A stretch of DNA of 64,000 bases from Raphanus sativus (GCF_000801105.2 NC_079513.1:24582273-24646272), one strand, 5' to 3'. Numbered from the stretch's first letter, positions 38,616-50,700 are shown. Notes: generated by a model not told the origin, from the letters alone. Translations and numbers: made by a program.

Positions 38616-40274
38616 ATGGATGTCACTTCGAACGAGATTCTTAAAAGGGAAGCTGTTTCAGAGACTTTGACAAAAGGGACCGGCACTGCAGCTTATTATA
38701 TTGCTTCTGTTGAAAATGCTCACTCCCCTCGTTTGAGTTGTGCTGTGAGTGTTGGCGACAAGAGGAAGAGGAATGAGCATGGTGGCGGCTCAAACGATGA
38801 CAGCAGTGCTGGTCTCAAGTTTAACGACTTTGAGAAGCTGCGGAAAGAAGTAAACTTTGCGGTTGGGCAGACTTGGGCTCTTTATGATAAAGTTGATGGG
38901 ATGCCTAGGTTGTATGCCCGGATCCGGAAAGTTTCAGCTCCTTCCTTTGAGTTAAGGATCACGAACTTGGAGCCAGATCCAGATGATGAGAGAGATATAC
39001 TATGGTTTGAGCAAGACTTGCCTGTGTCTGCTGGTCAATTTAGGCTTGGGAAGAATGAGAACATAAAAGACTGTTCGATGTTCTCACATGTTATACATTG
39101 CAAGGAAGGAAACAACAGTGGTCATATCACTGTTTCCCCGAGAAAAGGAGACACTTGGGCTCTGTTCAAGAACTGGGATATCAACTGGTCTTCACAACCT
39201 GATTCTCACCGCAGTTACGAGTATGAGATTGTCGAGATTTTGTCTGATTACGCTGATGGAACTGGTGTATCTGTTGCGTTCTTGCATAAAGCAAAAGGCT
39301 TTGCAAGTGTCTTCTTTCGAATGGGAACTGGTGGTCATGCAGACATGTTTCGAGTGCCAACTGGTGATGATGCAGACACATCTCAGATTCTTCCTCAGGA
39401 TATATATCGATTCTCCCACATGATCCCTTCCTTCAAAATGACAGGCTTTGAAGCAAAAGGTTTACCAAAAGATGCTTATGAGCTGGACCCAGCTGCGTTA
39501 CCTAAAACAATCGAAGAGAAGACCGTCCCTCCCCATCTAATCCCAAGACCTAAACCAGAAGCTCTCTGCTTTCCGAGTAAGAGTAAGGGGAAGGTTTTTC
39601 AAACTGGTCAGTTCTGGGCATTTAGTTCACATTACGATTACATGCCTCGGTCCTACTGTAGGATTCAGAAGATCACCGTAACTCAGGCATTCGAGCAGGA
39701 ACCAGAAATAAAGATGCACGTATGTCGTCTAAAACCTACTCCATTCCCTGAGGGTTTCATCAGGTGGCTGGACAAGAGCATGCCTGTTGGTTGTGGAACT
39801 TTCTCGGTGCCTAAAACTTGCTCAATATTCACCCCAGGACACGTCTCACATCAGATATTTCCTCAACCCTCCAAGGATGGGACTGAATGTACCATTCTTC
39901 CCAAGATCGGCCAAGTGTGGGTGATTTACAGATCATGGTTTCATGACTATGATGTCAAAGCATTGGAAGGAAAGTACATGGACTATGAAGTCGTTGAAGT
40001 TCTTGATGACGGCTTGAACTATAAGGTTTTAGCGTTAACGCCTGTCGAGTTTCCTAATGAAGAAACAAATAGATTCTTCAGAGCGGCTAAGAGTAGGCCC
40101 TCTTATCGTCATGAGGTGGATGGGACAGGAGTGATATTTACAATCCCACAGTCGAAAATGATCAGATTCTCTCATCAGATTCCTGCTTCTCGTGTAACCA
40201 AAGAGATAGATGGAGAAATGGAAGTGCTTTTTGAAGTTGATAATAGCGCAGTGCCTTATCATTGTGACCTTTGA
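38616..40274 (+). CDS. D7: DUF3444-only protein
   Basis: Single coding exon, 552 aa, starting MDVTSNEILKREAVSETLTK. It has the same architecture as D6 (KRKRNE patch, two DUF3444 regions). Modules are at FNDFEKLRKEVNFAVGQTWA, GDTWALFKNWDINWSSQPDS, VFQTGQFWAFSSHYDYMPRS and IGQVWVIYRSWFHDYDV. It carries the same duplicated segment as D6, here FRMGTGGHADM followed by FRVPTGDDADT (39317-39383). It is the last DUF3444 copy before the F-box array; an intact tRNA-Pro follows 320 bp downstream. Confidence 0.9.
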   Translation: MDVTSNEILKREAVSETLTKGTGTAAYYIASVENAHSPRLSCAVSVGDKRKRNEHGGGSNDDSSAGLKFNDFEKLRKEVNFAVGQTWALYDKVDGMPRLYARIRKVSAPSFELRITNLEPDPDDERDILWFEQDLPVSAGQFRLGKNENIKDCSMFSHVIHCKEGNNSGHITVSPRKGDTWALFKNWDINWSSQPDSHRSYEYEIVEILSDYADGTGVSVAFLHKAKGFASVFFRMGTGGHADMFRVPTGDDADTSQILPQDIYRFSHMIPSFKMTGFEAKGLPKDAYELDPAALPKTIEEKTVPPHLIPRPKPEALCFPSKSKGKVFQTGQFWAFSSHYDYMPRSYCRIQKITVTQAFEQEPEIKMHVCRLKPTPFPEGFIRWLDKSMPVGCGTFSVPKTCSIFTPGHVSHQIFPQPSKDGTECTILPKIGQVWVIYRSWFHDYDVKALEGKYMDYEVVEVLDDGLNYKVLALTPVEFPNEETNRFFRAAKSRPSYRHEVDGTGVIFTIPQSKMIRFSHQIPASRVTKEIDGEMEVLFEVDNSAVPYHCDL

Positions 40275-40595
40275 GCAAAGGATGTGAAGGAAGTATTCCT
40301 CATTGCTAGCTTTTTGGTGTTCTTGACTGGAGATATAAGACAGAGTTCAAACTTAGCCTTTTCTCCATGGCTGTTCTTTTGTTGTGTTCAAATCTTGTAT
40401 TTCTGACAATGTAGTAACAAAAAAAAAAAAAAAGACTTCTCTATGTTGTGGTTTAGTCGTTCAGATGAGAATGAGAATTTATAAGCACTGAAAATTTCAG
40501 CAAGCCTAAAGATGCTGTTATTGAAAATCTGAAAGGGCTTATGTTTAAGCTTCAGCTTTGCGTTGTATTTAGTCTAGTGTTATATTTAACAGCAA

Positions 40596-40667
40596 GGGCG
40601 TTTGGTCTAGTGGTATGATTCTCGCTTTGGGTGCGAGAGGTCCCGAGTTCGATTCTCGGAACGCCCC
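40596..40667 (+). tRNA. trnP-UGG: tRNA-Pro (anticodon TGG)
   Basis: 72 nt. The acceptor stem GGGCGTT pairs with AACGCCC, with discriminator C. Box A is TGGTCTAGTGG, the anticodon loop CTTTGGGTG has TGG, and the B box / T loop is GTTCGATTC. A T run follows, suiting Pol III termination. It is identical to the copy at 57587. Confidence 0.95.
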
Positions 40668-40944
40668 TTTTTTTAACATATTCCACCCTAAAAACAACTA
40701 TTTCATTCAAGTTGTACACCTTTTTTAGATATTTTACCCTAAAAACAACTCCGTATCTCGTTAAAGTTCTAAAACCCAAAGTTATAGAGCTGAGTAACTG
40801 GAGAGAGCTCCTCTTTGATCTTGTCTCCTTCCTTGCTTGTTGTCTCTCTCAGTCTACCTCTGTTTGCCTCTTCGTATGCAATTTCTTTTGTAATACTCTT
40901 ATCAGGTTGGGTGTCTGTCTAGCTCAGTATCAGAAGGAGAAGAT

Positions 40945-42505
40945 ATGATAAGCTCATTACCTGAACCGTTGTTATGTCACATACTCAGCTTTCTTACCAC
41001 CGAGCAAGCGGTTCAGACAAGTGTTTTGTCCTCTAGATGGAAACATATCTGGAGATGGGTTCCTAGGTTAGAACTAGACAGCTCTAATTTCACAGACGTC
41101 AAAGTCTGTACGGATTTCATCGACAAGTTTCTTGGTTTCCAAGGCAAGTCCTACTTGCGTGAATTGAAGTTGACCATTGACTACCATGTCTTTGATAGTG
41201 ATGCTTCTCTTTACAAGCGGTGTCTCGGTCGAGTGGATATGCGGAAGCTTGAACGTTTCCAAGTCGAGAATCGGTGTAGATTCTCTAGTATTTGTTACGT
41301 AGATTTACCCTTAACACTTTCTGTGTGCGAGGCGTTGGTATGCTTAAAGCTCCGTTTCGTTAGGCTGAATGATTTTGCGTCTCTTTCCTTTCCCTGTCTC
41401 AAGATCATGTACTTGGAAGCCGTTACTTTCCCTAGCGATGCGGCTGCAAAGGCGCTGATCTCCTGCTCTCCAGTTCTAGAAGTTTTGAAAATATGCCTTG
41501 GTAAAGATGATATTCTAGTAGCTTTACGTGTCTGCTCACTCTCACTAAAGAGCTTGACTCTAAAACAAGCGAAACGTGTTTATGTTCGTGGACGTTATTC
41601 GGTTGTGATTGATACTCCGAAACTTGAGTATCTGAATCTCATGGATCACTACGAACTCAAAAGCTTTGATATAATCAGTATGGCTGACTCTGTCAAAGTT
41701 GATCTTGATTTAGAGTTTGGGCTTCTGAGTGATTACCGTTCGGATATGAAAGTCCTCTACAGTCTTCTCAACGATTTTTCACGTGTTGGAGATGTGACCA
41801 TGTCGTGGAGAACTCTCCAGGTATATAAACTCATGACAATGCTCCTAACTTCCCTATTATTAGTTTATTACTATTGTGTATCTTTTTCACAATTTGGGCT
41901 CTTCTCTTTGCTTACAGTTTATATGTAGTCTCTATTATGAGAATCCACACCCAAAATTTCATGGCTTGACCCGTTTGGGTGCCACTATGTGCTTAACCGC
42001 ATCCCCTGAACTATTGCCAATTGTTCTGGAGACCTGCGCGAACCTGAAACACTTGACATTGGTAATAAGCTTTGCTTAAACGTGTTGAAATGTTTTACCT
42101 AAGAATTTTTTTTTTTTATAAATAGTTTGAATTTTTGTCGATTTGTGTTTGCAGGAACTGTTTCTTGATTATCAGTGGAGAAGGCTGTCTGAATTCTCCA
42201 CTGTGCTTCCTCGTTGTTTGGTATCGTCCCTTGAATCTGTTGAAATGGAAAGCCCGGTCACCGAGAAAGCTACTGAACTGAAATTGGCTAGATACTTTTT
42301 GAAGAACTCGACGAAACTCAAGAAGCTCGTTCTGCGTTTGAATCAGTCTTCTACTGGAAAGAACCACAAGCCTGGTGTCTTGGAACAACTCATTGAATAT
42401 CCAAGACGCTCTAGTTTGTGTCAGTTTGAAGTTATTCCAGTGTTTCCAACTCCGAATCATCCATTGCCTGATGGGGGTGTCTATGTAAATTCCAATAGGT
42501 TTTGA
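40945..42505 (+). CDS. F1: F-box/LRR/FBD protein, 3 coding exons, first exon lost
   Basis: Exons 40945-41820, 41918-42061 and 42155-42505 give 456 aa. The F-box is at the very N-terminus (SSLPEPLLCHILSFLTTEQA), a leucine-rich-repeat region is central (EALVCLKLRFVRLND, SCSPVLEVLKICLG) and an FBD domain is C-terminal (SSLESVEMESPVTEKATELK). Other copies have a short first exon such as MEKRFYKSQRR. Here the matching leader lacks the ATG, and the old exon 2 start is out of frame, so I begin at the internal ATG, which keeps the F-box whole. Such proteins act as substrate receptors of SCF ubiquitin ligases; the substrate is unknown. Confidence 0.8.
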
Positions 42506-42671
42506 ACCTGGATTTAAAAAAGTGTAAACATATGCAAAAGTATGGCTTAAGACTCCATTTGGTTTGGTTGAATGATTTTTGAATATCTTTTATATCATGC
42601 ACTGGCTTGATTATAAGCAATTATTGATATGTTATGACTTCCAAGAATATGCACTTAGAATATATTATTTA

Positions 42672-44093
42672 ACTAGGTGTTTTCCTGCACCATGTGCAGT
42701 AAAAGAATTTTAAAATATTTTTTAAAAGATAAATATTAATTATATTTATTTTTTATTAATATTATAAATTTTCTTTTTTCTTATCAATATTTTAATATAA
42801 ATTTGATTTAACTGAATATTAAAATTAAGATAAAACCAATTTTGTTTATTTTTGAATTATATTTAAGAATGTGCATGTATATATTTAAAATTATAATCTT
42901 AGGTAGATTTTTCTATCTATTTATTTTAATTAAATATATTAAATAAATATGTAAAATTTCAGAATTGTCAAAAATTAAAATTAAACAATATTTATAAAAT
43001 CTGTAAATATATATAAGAAACTAATTATTTTACGATTTAATTTGATTTTATGATTTAATTTTATAATTTTCTAAAAATATGTATATATTTTTGAAATATT
43101 TTTAATTTAAATGATATTTCAAAATTTGAAATGCCATAATTGAATATATTTATTTTAATGATGATTTATGCAGTATTGCCATATTTTTAAAAAGTCCAAA
43201 AATATAAATCGATAATAAATATAATATATGAGTTATTACCATATTTTAAAAAAATTATCAAAAATATAAATTAACATTAAATATAATTGTCCATGTCATA
43301 TTAATCTATAAGACATGTCATCAATTTTAGTAGGTATGTCACAATTATTAATCTAGGTGTTTTCATGCACCATGTGTAGTGATGAATTTTTTAAAAGTTA
43401 AATTTTATATTTTAAAATCTAATTTATTAATATTATATATTTTATTATTTTGACTAATAATTAATATAAATATCATTAATTAAGCATAAAATTAAGAGAA
43501 AATATTTTTTATTTTAAATTATATTTAAGAATATATATGTATATATATAAAGTTAAAATCTTAGATTAAAAAAAATATTTATTTCATTTTGTTAAATTAT
43601 TAAATCAACTTGTACAAAATTACTAAAAATCATATAAAATTGTATAGTTATCAAAATTTAAAACTAAATAATATTTATATAATTTGTAGATATCTAAAAG
43701 AAACTAATGATATTACGATTTCTTTTTTTAATTTAGAAAATTTAGAAAATTTTATATAATAAAAAATTTATTATTACAAAAGTAAAATTATATAATATTT
43801 CGAAATTCAAAATATCATATTTGAATATATTTATTTTAATGATGATTTATGAGTTATTACCATATTCTACAAAGTTTACCAAAAATATAAATCAATATTA
43901 AATGTAATATATGAGTTATTGCCATATTCTAAAAAGATTTCCAAAATATATATTAATATTAAATGTAATTGTCCATGTCATATTTAACCATATGACATGT
44001 CATCAATCTTAATAGCCACGTCACAATTTTTTTTGTGAAAACGATTGTAGAGAAGACATGTGGCAAATCACTTCTCAAATATAGACTAGGGGA
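42672..44093. mobile_element. 1.4-kb AT-rich insertion with two related copies (Helitron-like candidate)
   Basis: Flanking paralogous spacers are continuous as TTATTATTTCCAACGCTAAT (36.7 kb), while here the word is split, which defines the insert. Inside, AACTAGGTGTTTTCCTGCAC (42672) and TCTAGGTGTTTTCATGCACC (43352) start two related AT-rich copies. The right end is ATATAGACTAGGGGA. The TC start and CTAG end recall Helitrons, but flanks and a terminal hairpin are not convincing, so the class is open. Confidence 0.5.
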
Positions 44094-45259
44094 TTCCAAC
44101 GCTAATATCAATTCTCTGGTTTGATTATTTGATAACGACATAGAATCTATGCGTATGTTCTACGTCACTGAGGAGCTTGACTCTAACACTTATTAAGTTT
44201 GCCGTCAACAAGACAGTTAAAAAGTAGTTGCGATCAAAACAATTGCTTTGGCAATGGTTAGTATTTACTGTGGACATTGACAGGGCTGATAAGTAAACGT
44301 ATGGGAAATCAGCTGGTAGTAGTCATACATGAGCTAATAAATTATAGTTTTTTCAATGTTATACATTGACCCGTTATCTGTTAATCAGCGGAGGTTTGTA
44401 TGTTCATTACAAATGCTAAAGCATCAAATACGATATATTTATTTCAAATATCATACATGAATTAACAATGTTTAAGAAATCCTTAGTTGGTAACTATACG
44501 TCTTTATCTTATAGAGGATTAGCTACTATGCGAATTATTGGAAATTTAATAAACACTAGGCAAAACAAAAACAAAATTATTTATTTTAGATAAAAGATAG
44601 AAAGAGAAAAATGGAGAGAAGATGAGATTATGGTTAGTTTGTGAATTTTGTTTTTTTTCTTAGTTATGTGTAGTTTTTTTTTTAATTTTTGTGTTCAATT
44701 ATAATTTTTTTGATGAATTATAAAAGTTAGATATAGAAAATAGCAACCCAAATTTATGGATTTGCACAAACATTATTAATTGACTAAACAGATCTACACT
44801 AATTTAAACTGATTAAGATCAGTTTCAACTGATTTAGAATGATATAAACCGATTTAAATCGTATAAACTAGATTTAAAAAAAAATTGTATTGTTATAAGG
44901 GGAATTTTCAAAAATACCAAATTGAAACCATTATTTAAAGGTATTAGACCGAATTTTAGAACATGTTAATCCTACATTTTAAGGCCAATGGAAATCTTAA
45001 AACTGAAATTTAAACAAAGTAAATCCCGACGTCACTGGTAGGAAAAAAAACAGGTAAACTAGCCTGTGGCCAGGCCCGATACAAGCTGATCCGGTTTTAA
45101 TCCGGATACCCGGTTATGCACACTAACTAAATTTATTATTTTTCCGAGGGAAAGAAAAACAGAAGAGGAGGAGGAAGAAGAAGAAGACGACGGTAACGTT
45201 CACAAACCCTAAACTTTCAGGGAAAAAGATTAATCAGATCAAATCAGGAGAGAGATTCA
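44094..45259. other. F1 3' spacer and F2 promoter
   Basis: 44100-44300 is the recurrent F-box 3' spacer with an LRR relic word. 44300-45050 is AT-rich with nothing recognised. 45080-45259 holds the F2 leader (GATCCGGTTTTAATCCGG, AAACCCTAAA telo-box-like word), similar to the leader before F4. Confidence 0.4.
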
Positions 45260-46968
45260 ATGAACCTCTTATATAAGTACCACAAACGGTACAAGCTCCT
45301 GATTTCTCTCCTTGTTATCGTTGCGCTTGTCACTCAATCCCTGTAGCATTGTTGAAGTTTCGATTTTTGTAATAAATCGTATCAGGTCACGTGTCTCGTC
45401 TAGATCTGCTCGAGAAGGAGTTATCAGCGGGGAAGATTTGATAAGTTTATTACCTGACCCGTTGCTATGTCACATCCTCAGCTTTCTCACCACCGAGGAA
45501 GCGGTTTGGACAAGCGTTCTGTCCTCTAGATGGAGACATCTCTGGAAATGGGTTCCTAGGTTAGAACTAGACAGCTCTGATTTCACGAACGACCAAGTCT
45601 GTGTTGATTTCATCGACAAGTTTCTGGCTTTCCAAGGCAAATCCTACTTGCGTGAGTTCAAGTTAACCATCGACCAAGATGTCTGTGGTAGTGAGATTAC
45701 TCTTTACCCGCCGTGTCTCGGCAGAGTGGATATGCGGAAGCTTGAACGTTACCAAGTCGAGAATACGTCTGAACTTGGTTTCTTTGTTTTCATCCGGCTA
45801 ACTCTCTCCGCGTGTGAGGCGTTGGTCTGCTTGAAGCTCCATTACGTTTGGCTGAATGATGATTTGGAGTCTCTTTCCTTGCCCTGTCTCAAGATCATGT
45901 TCTTGGAAGACGTTGGTCTTCCTAGCGACGCGGCTGCAGAGGCGCTCATCTCCTCCTCTCCTGTTCTTGAAGTCTTGAAGATATGCCTTAGTAAATATGA
46001 TGCTGTGGTAGCTTTGCGTGTCCGCTCGGTTTCGCTTAAGAGCTTCACTTTAAGACGAGCGGAGCCTCTTTATGCTCGTGGGCGTTCGGTTGTGATTGAT
46101 GCACCGAAACTTGAGTATCTGAGTCTCATGGATTACTACCATTTCAAAAGGTTTGAGATAACCAGTGCGGCTGAGTCTTTCAAGGTTGATATTGATGTCG
46201 AGTTTAAACTGATGAATGATTACTTGTTGGAAAAGAAGATCATCGGCAATCTTCTCAAAAACTTTTCAGGTGTTAAAGATATGACCATGTCATGGAGAAC
46301 TCTGCAGGTATATAATCTGACGACACTCTTATTATTATTATTATTTTTGTTTTCTCTTACTTTGTTTGTGTTCTTCTCTTTGGTTACAGTTTATATATAG
46401 TTTCCATCGGACGCACCCACTCCCAAAATTTCATGGCTTGACCCGTTTGCGTGCCACTATGTGCTTAAACGCATCCCCTGAACTATTGCCTGTGCTTCTT
46501 GAGAGCTGCCCCAATCTAAAACACTTGACATTGGTAACAATTTGGCTTTTAAACTTTTCAAGTTCTGAGATCAGTAAGGTTTGTATCTGGTCAGTCGTGG
46601 TTTTGAATTCTGTCGATTTGTGTTTGCAGGAACTGTTTCTTGATCCAAACAGAAGGCTGTCTGAACAACTCTCCACTGTGAGGCTGCCTCGTTGTTTGGT
46701 GTCGTCCCTTGAATCTGTTGAAATGGAAAGCCCGGTCACGGAGATAGCTACTGAACTGGATTTGGCTAGATACTTTATGAAGAACTCTACAACACTCAAG
46801 AAGCTCGTGCTGCGTTTGAATAATAAATCTACTGGAGAGAAACACAAGCCTGGTGTTTTGGAACGACTCGTGAAATATTCAAGAAGTCGCTGTAGTTTGT
46901 CTCAGTTCGAAGTTCTTCCAGTGGTTCCAACTCGTGGGTATGTTTATGGAAAATCCAATAGGTTTTAA
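45260..46968 (+). CDS. F2: F-box/LRR/FBD protein, 4 exons
   Basis: Exons 45260-45288, 45386-46307, 46390-46533 and 46630-46968 give 477 aa. Exon 1 encodes MNLLYKYHK, with the tenth codon completed across the intron. The F-box (about 28-65) reads ISLLPDPLLCHILSFLTTEE. An LRR region follows, with ALISSSPVLEVLKICLS and VVIDAPKLEYLSLMDYYHF. The FBD domain occupies about 385-460 (LVSSLESVEMESPVTEIATE), and the protein ends SNRF. All splice sites are GT-AG and frames join cleanly. A predicted SCF substrate receptor. Confidence 0.9.
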
Positions 46969-47458
46969 AGCTGTGAGTTAAAGATGAAACTAGTTTGGCT
47001 CAGCCTTTAGTTTGATTCCCATGGCTTTCCCTTTCCTTTCTGTGTGAGGTACAGAAGACTCCATTTGGTTTGGTTGAATGATTTTGAGTCTCTTTTATTA
47101 AAGTCTATCTCAAGATTATGCACTTAGAATGCTTATTATATTCAACGCTATTATCATGCTCTGGTTTGATTATAAACCATTTTGATAATAACTTGTTGAG
47201 AGTTTCCCCCCGTCAACAAGAAGTTAGACGGTTGGAAAGTTGTTGTGATCAATACGAAGTGCTTTGGCAAATGGTAATGGTTGAAAGATTTTAATGTGGA
47301 CGTTGACTGGACCCATAACTAAGAAGATAAACAGAAGAGGCCCATGAGCTTTCTAATAAGAAGAAAAAGAAGACGGCAACGTTTACAAACCCTAAAATTT
47401 AAAGGAAACGTTTACTCGGATCAAATCAAAGATAAACAAAGGAGTGCTAGCTTCTTCA
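46969..47458. other. F2-F3 spacer
   Basis: Typical family spacer (TTTGGTTTGGTTGAATGATT, ATGCTCTGGTTTGATTATAA, GTGGACGTTGACTGGACCCA) followed by the F3 leader. No gene. Confidence 0.5.
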
Positions 47459-49138
47459 ATGGAGAAGCGTTTCTATAAGTCGCAAAGGCGGTAAGCTCTT
47501 CTTCTCTGCTTCCTTGCTCGCTCAATCTCGTTGTAAGGAAGTTAAAAGTTTCGATTTTTGTTAATTAATATTATCAGGTTGGGTGCCTATTCTCGTTCAG
47601 CTCGAGAAGGAGAAGAACGAGCTGTTAGCAGAGGAGAAGATATGATAAGCTCATTACCTGAACCGTTGTTATGTCACATACTCAGCTTTCTTACAACTGA
47701 GCAAGCGGTAAGGACAAGTGTTTTGTCTTCTAGATGGAGACATCTATGGAAATGGGTTCCTAGGTTGGAATTAGACAGCTTTGATTTCACTAATGACAAG
47801 GACTGTGTTGATTTCATCCACAAGTTTCTGGCTTTACAAGGCAAGCCCTACTTGCGTGAGTTCAAGCTGACGATTGACCATGATACCTTTGGTAGTGAGG
47901 CTTCTCTTTACGAGCCGTGTCTCGGCCGAGTGGATATGCGGAAGCTTGAACGTTTCCAAGTCGACAATAAGTTTGGACGTGATGGTGGCTTTAATGACTT
48001 CCGGACACGGTTAACACTTTCCGCGTGCGAGGCATTGGTCTCCTTAAAGCTCCATTTCGTTTGGTTGAATGACTTGGAGTCTCTTTCCTTGCCCTGCCTC
48101 AAGATCATGTACTTGGAAGACGTTGTTATGCCTAGCGACGCGGCTGCAGAGGCGTTGATCTCCTCCTCTCCGGTTCTTGAAGTCTTGAAAATAAGCCTCA
48201 GTAGAGAAGATTTTGTGGTGGCTTTACGTGTCTGCTCACCGTCGCTTAAGAGCTTCACTCTAAAACGAGTGAAACCTATTTATGCTCGTGGACATTCAGT
48301 TGTGATTGATGCCCCGAAACTCGAGTATCTGAGTCTCATGGATTACTACCATTTCAGAAGCTTTGAGATAATCAGTAAGGCTGAGTCTTTCAAGGTTGAT
48401 ATCGATGTCGAGTTTGAGCTGATGACTGATAACTCGTTGGAAGAGAAGATCATCGACAATCTTCTCAACAGCTTTTCAGGTGTTAAAGATATGACCATGT
48501 CATGGAGAGCTCTGTGGGTACATAAACTCTTTGACAGGCTTTAAACTTTCCCATTATCACTTCTTTTTTTTTTATCTCACTCTGTTTGTGTTCTTCCAGT
48601 TTATAAATAGTTCCCATGAGACGAACCCACTCCCCAAATTTCATGGCTTGACTCATTTGCGTGTCAGTATGTGCTTAAACGCATCCCCTCAACTCTTACC
48701 GACCGTTCTCGAGAGCTGCCCCAATCTGAAACACTTGACAGTGGTAACAATTTGGCTTAAACTTTTCAAGTTCCGAGATTAGTCCTCCTGGATTTGAATT
48801 CTATCAGATTTGTGTGTTTGCAGGAATTGGTTATTTATCGATATGCAGTGATGACTAGACCCTCCACTGTGATGCTGCCTCGTTGTTTGGTATCGTCTCT
48901 TGAATCCGTCGAAATGGAAAGCCCGGTCACGGAGGTGGCTACTGAACTGAAATTGGCTAGATACTTTATGGAGAACTCGACAAAGCTCAGGAAGCTCGTT
49001 CTACGTTTGAAGCAGTCTTCTACTGGAGAGAAACACAAGCCTGGTGTCTTGGAACAACTCATTGAATCTCCAAGACGCTCTGCTTTGTGTCAGTTTGAAG
49101 TTATTTCCAGTGGTTCCAACTCCAAATCCATGGTCTGA
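47459..49138 (+). CDS. F3: F-box/LRR/FBD protein, 4 exons, altered C-terminal tail
   Basis: Exons 47459-47490, 47578-48517, 48600-48743 and 48824-49138 give 476 aa. Exon 1 encodes MEKRFYKSQR, and exon 2 continues LGAYSRSAREGEERAVSRGE before the F-box ISSLPEPLLCHILSFLTTEQ. LRR and FBD parts are as in F2. The exon 2 donor context changed from CTGCAG-GTA to CTGTGG-GTA but is still GT. One extra T near 49108 (TTATTTCCAG for TTATTCCAG) shifts the frame at the end, giving SSGSNSKSMV in place of the family PVVPTPNPW tail. The FBD core is intact, so the protein may still work. Confidence 0.82.
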
Positions 49139-49975
49139 GGGGTATGTTTATGTAAAATCCAATAGGTTCTAAAGCTGGAGTTGAAGATGAAACTAGTTGG
49201 CTCGATTCTCATGGCTTCCTTTTCCTCTTTCTTTTTCCTTTCTGTGTGAGGTACTAAACTGGTATAGCTTAAGACTTCATTTGGTTTGGTTGAATGATTT
49301 TGAGTCTCTATTATTAAACTTTGTCTCAAGATTATGCACTACTTAGAATATACGTTATTATTTCTAACCTAATATATTCATGCTCTGGTTTGATTATAAG
49401 CCTATTTGATAATGACGCAAGAGTTTATGTGTCTTGTTCTACTATCTCTGTATCACTTGTTGAGTTTGCCATCAACAAGACAGTTTAAAAGTAGTTGTGA
49501 TCAATACAAGTGCTTTGGCACAATGGTTGCTAATGTTTGATATGTTAATGTGGACGTTGACTAGACCCATAAAGAAATTTAAATACTATCCTTAGTCAAA
49601 GATATAACAAGGAGGGTTCAGAAAATAGACGACGAGGGTTTATATTTAAAACGATGCAAGTGAGCATGATTATTTGAATTTTTTTTTTTTTTTGAAACTG
49701 GATTATTTGAATATATGTGTTTACAATCATATGAATAATTTTGTAAAGATTATATCCTTATATTTTTGTAAACATATGGTGATTAAAAAAATTATTAACA
49801 TTTTTATACTATATATAGTTATATTTGAATATTTATTATTATATATAGTCATAAAATATATTATTTTAATATTTTCAAATTGTATATCTTATTTGTTTAT
49901 AAAAGTTTAGTGATAACAGTTAATTATTAATAAAACTGATAATTAAAATGTACAATACAAAAATTTATTTAAAAT
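49139..49975. other. F3 3' spacer, then AT-rich insertion start
   Basis: 49139-49675 matches the family spacer, including the GGAGGGTTCAGAAAATAGAC block also seen at 57410. From about 49680 the match stops and AT-rich foreign sequence begins. Confidence 0.5.
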
Positions 49976-50245
49976 AAATTTAAGAGTCGTCCAGAACATC
50001 ATGGCCCAATGGTAAGGACGGGCTCCTTCCTGCACCCAGGTTGTGAATTCGAACCCTGCTGGAGGGAACTAAGTCATGATTTCTGGACACCAACACGGAT
50101 ATGGGCCTATGCTTTAGGGCCCATTTGCATACCCGGAGAGAGGGTCTATCCGTGGGCTGCACCTCCCCTTGGGGATTAGTCTGGGCCCTTCCATAGGCCC
50201 GGGATACCCCAGGTTAATCAAAAAAAAAAAAAAAATTTAAGAGTC
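49976..50245 (+). mobile_element. tRNA-derived SINE with 13-bp target duplication
   Basis: Both sides carry AAATTTAAGAGTC (49976-49988 and 50233-50245). The body (49989-50232) has an A-box-like TGGCCCAATGGTAAGGACGG and a B-box-like GTGAATTCGAACCCTG, about 30 bp apart, and ends in a run of about 15 A. This is the classic structure of a Pol III-transcribed SINE. The near-perfect duplication points to recent insertion. Confidence 0.9.
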
Positions 50246-50700
50246 ACAGTTGGATTAACGTACCCTCATATGTTGAATCAAATTCTCTCGTGACCCACAT
50301 GGACTACAACTATTCTCTTTATGACCCCATGTATATTTTATTTTATTTTTTATTTAAATTTAAATCAAAAGTAGGTAAAATAACTAAATAACCTAAAGAT
50401 TTCAAGATATTTACGCATGGATGCCATTCCTGTCTTACCCAGAATCCGACCCGTAATTTGACCCATAACCCGACCCGATGTTTAACCCTAATTCTTCTTC
50501 TTCCTTTTCCCCTTTCTCCTTTGATGTTTCTTTCACTTCTTTACTTTGAAATAAAATCAAAAAATTTCTTCAATAATTTACCGATTTTCTCTTTTCTATC
50601 TCAAATTGATCAACCCATAATCATATTTAATCAATTTTATCTTATTCAAGATCAAATTTCATCTTTTATGTATGAAGTCATGATAAAGAAGAACGCAGAG
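50246..50700. other. AT-rich stretch, nothing identified
   Basis: No gene. CTCATATGTTGAATC at about 50268 resembles CTCATATGTTGGAGA at about 55043 on the far side of the transposon block, so these may be parts of one older element. Confidence 0.25.

Noticed and set aside
42672..44093. Firm Helitron call
   Set aside because: A TC start and CTAG end are suggestive, but the 3' neighbour is not T and I found no convincing terminal hairpin.
49980..50162. 60-codon minus-strand frame
   Set aside because: It lies inside the SINE body and is not protein-like.
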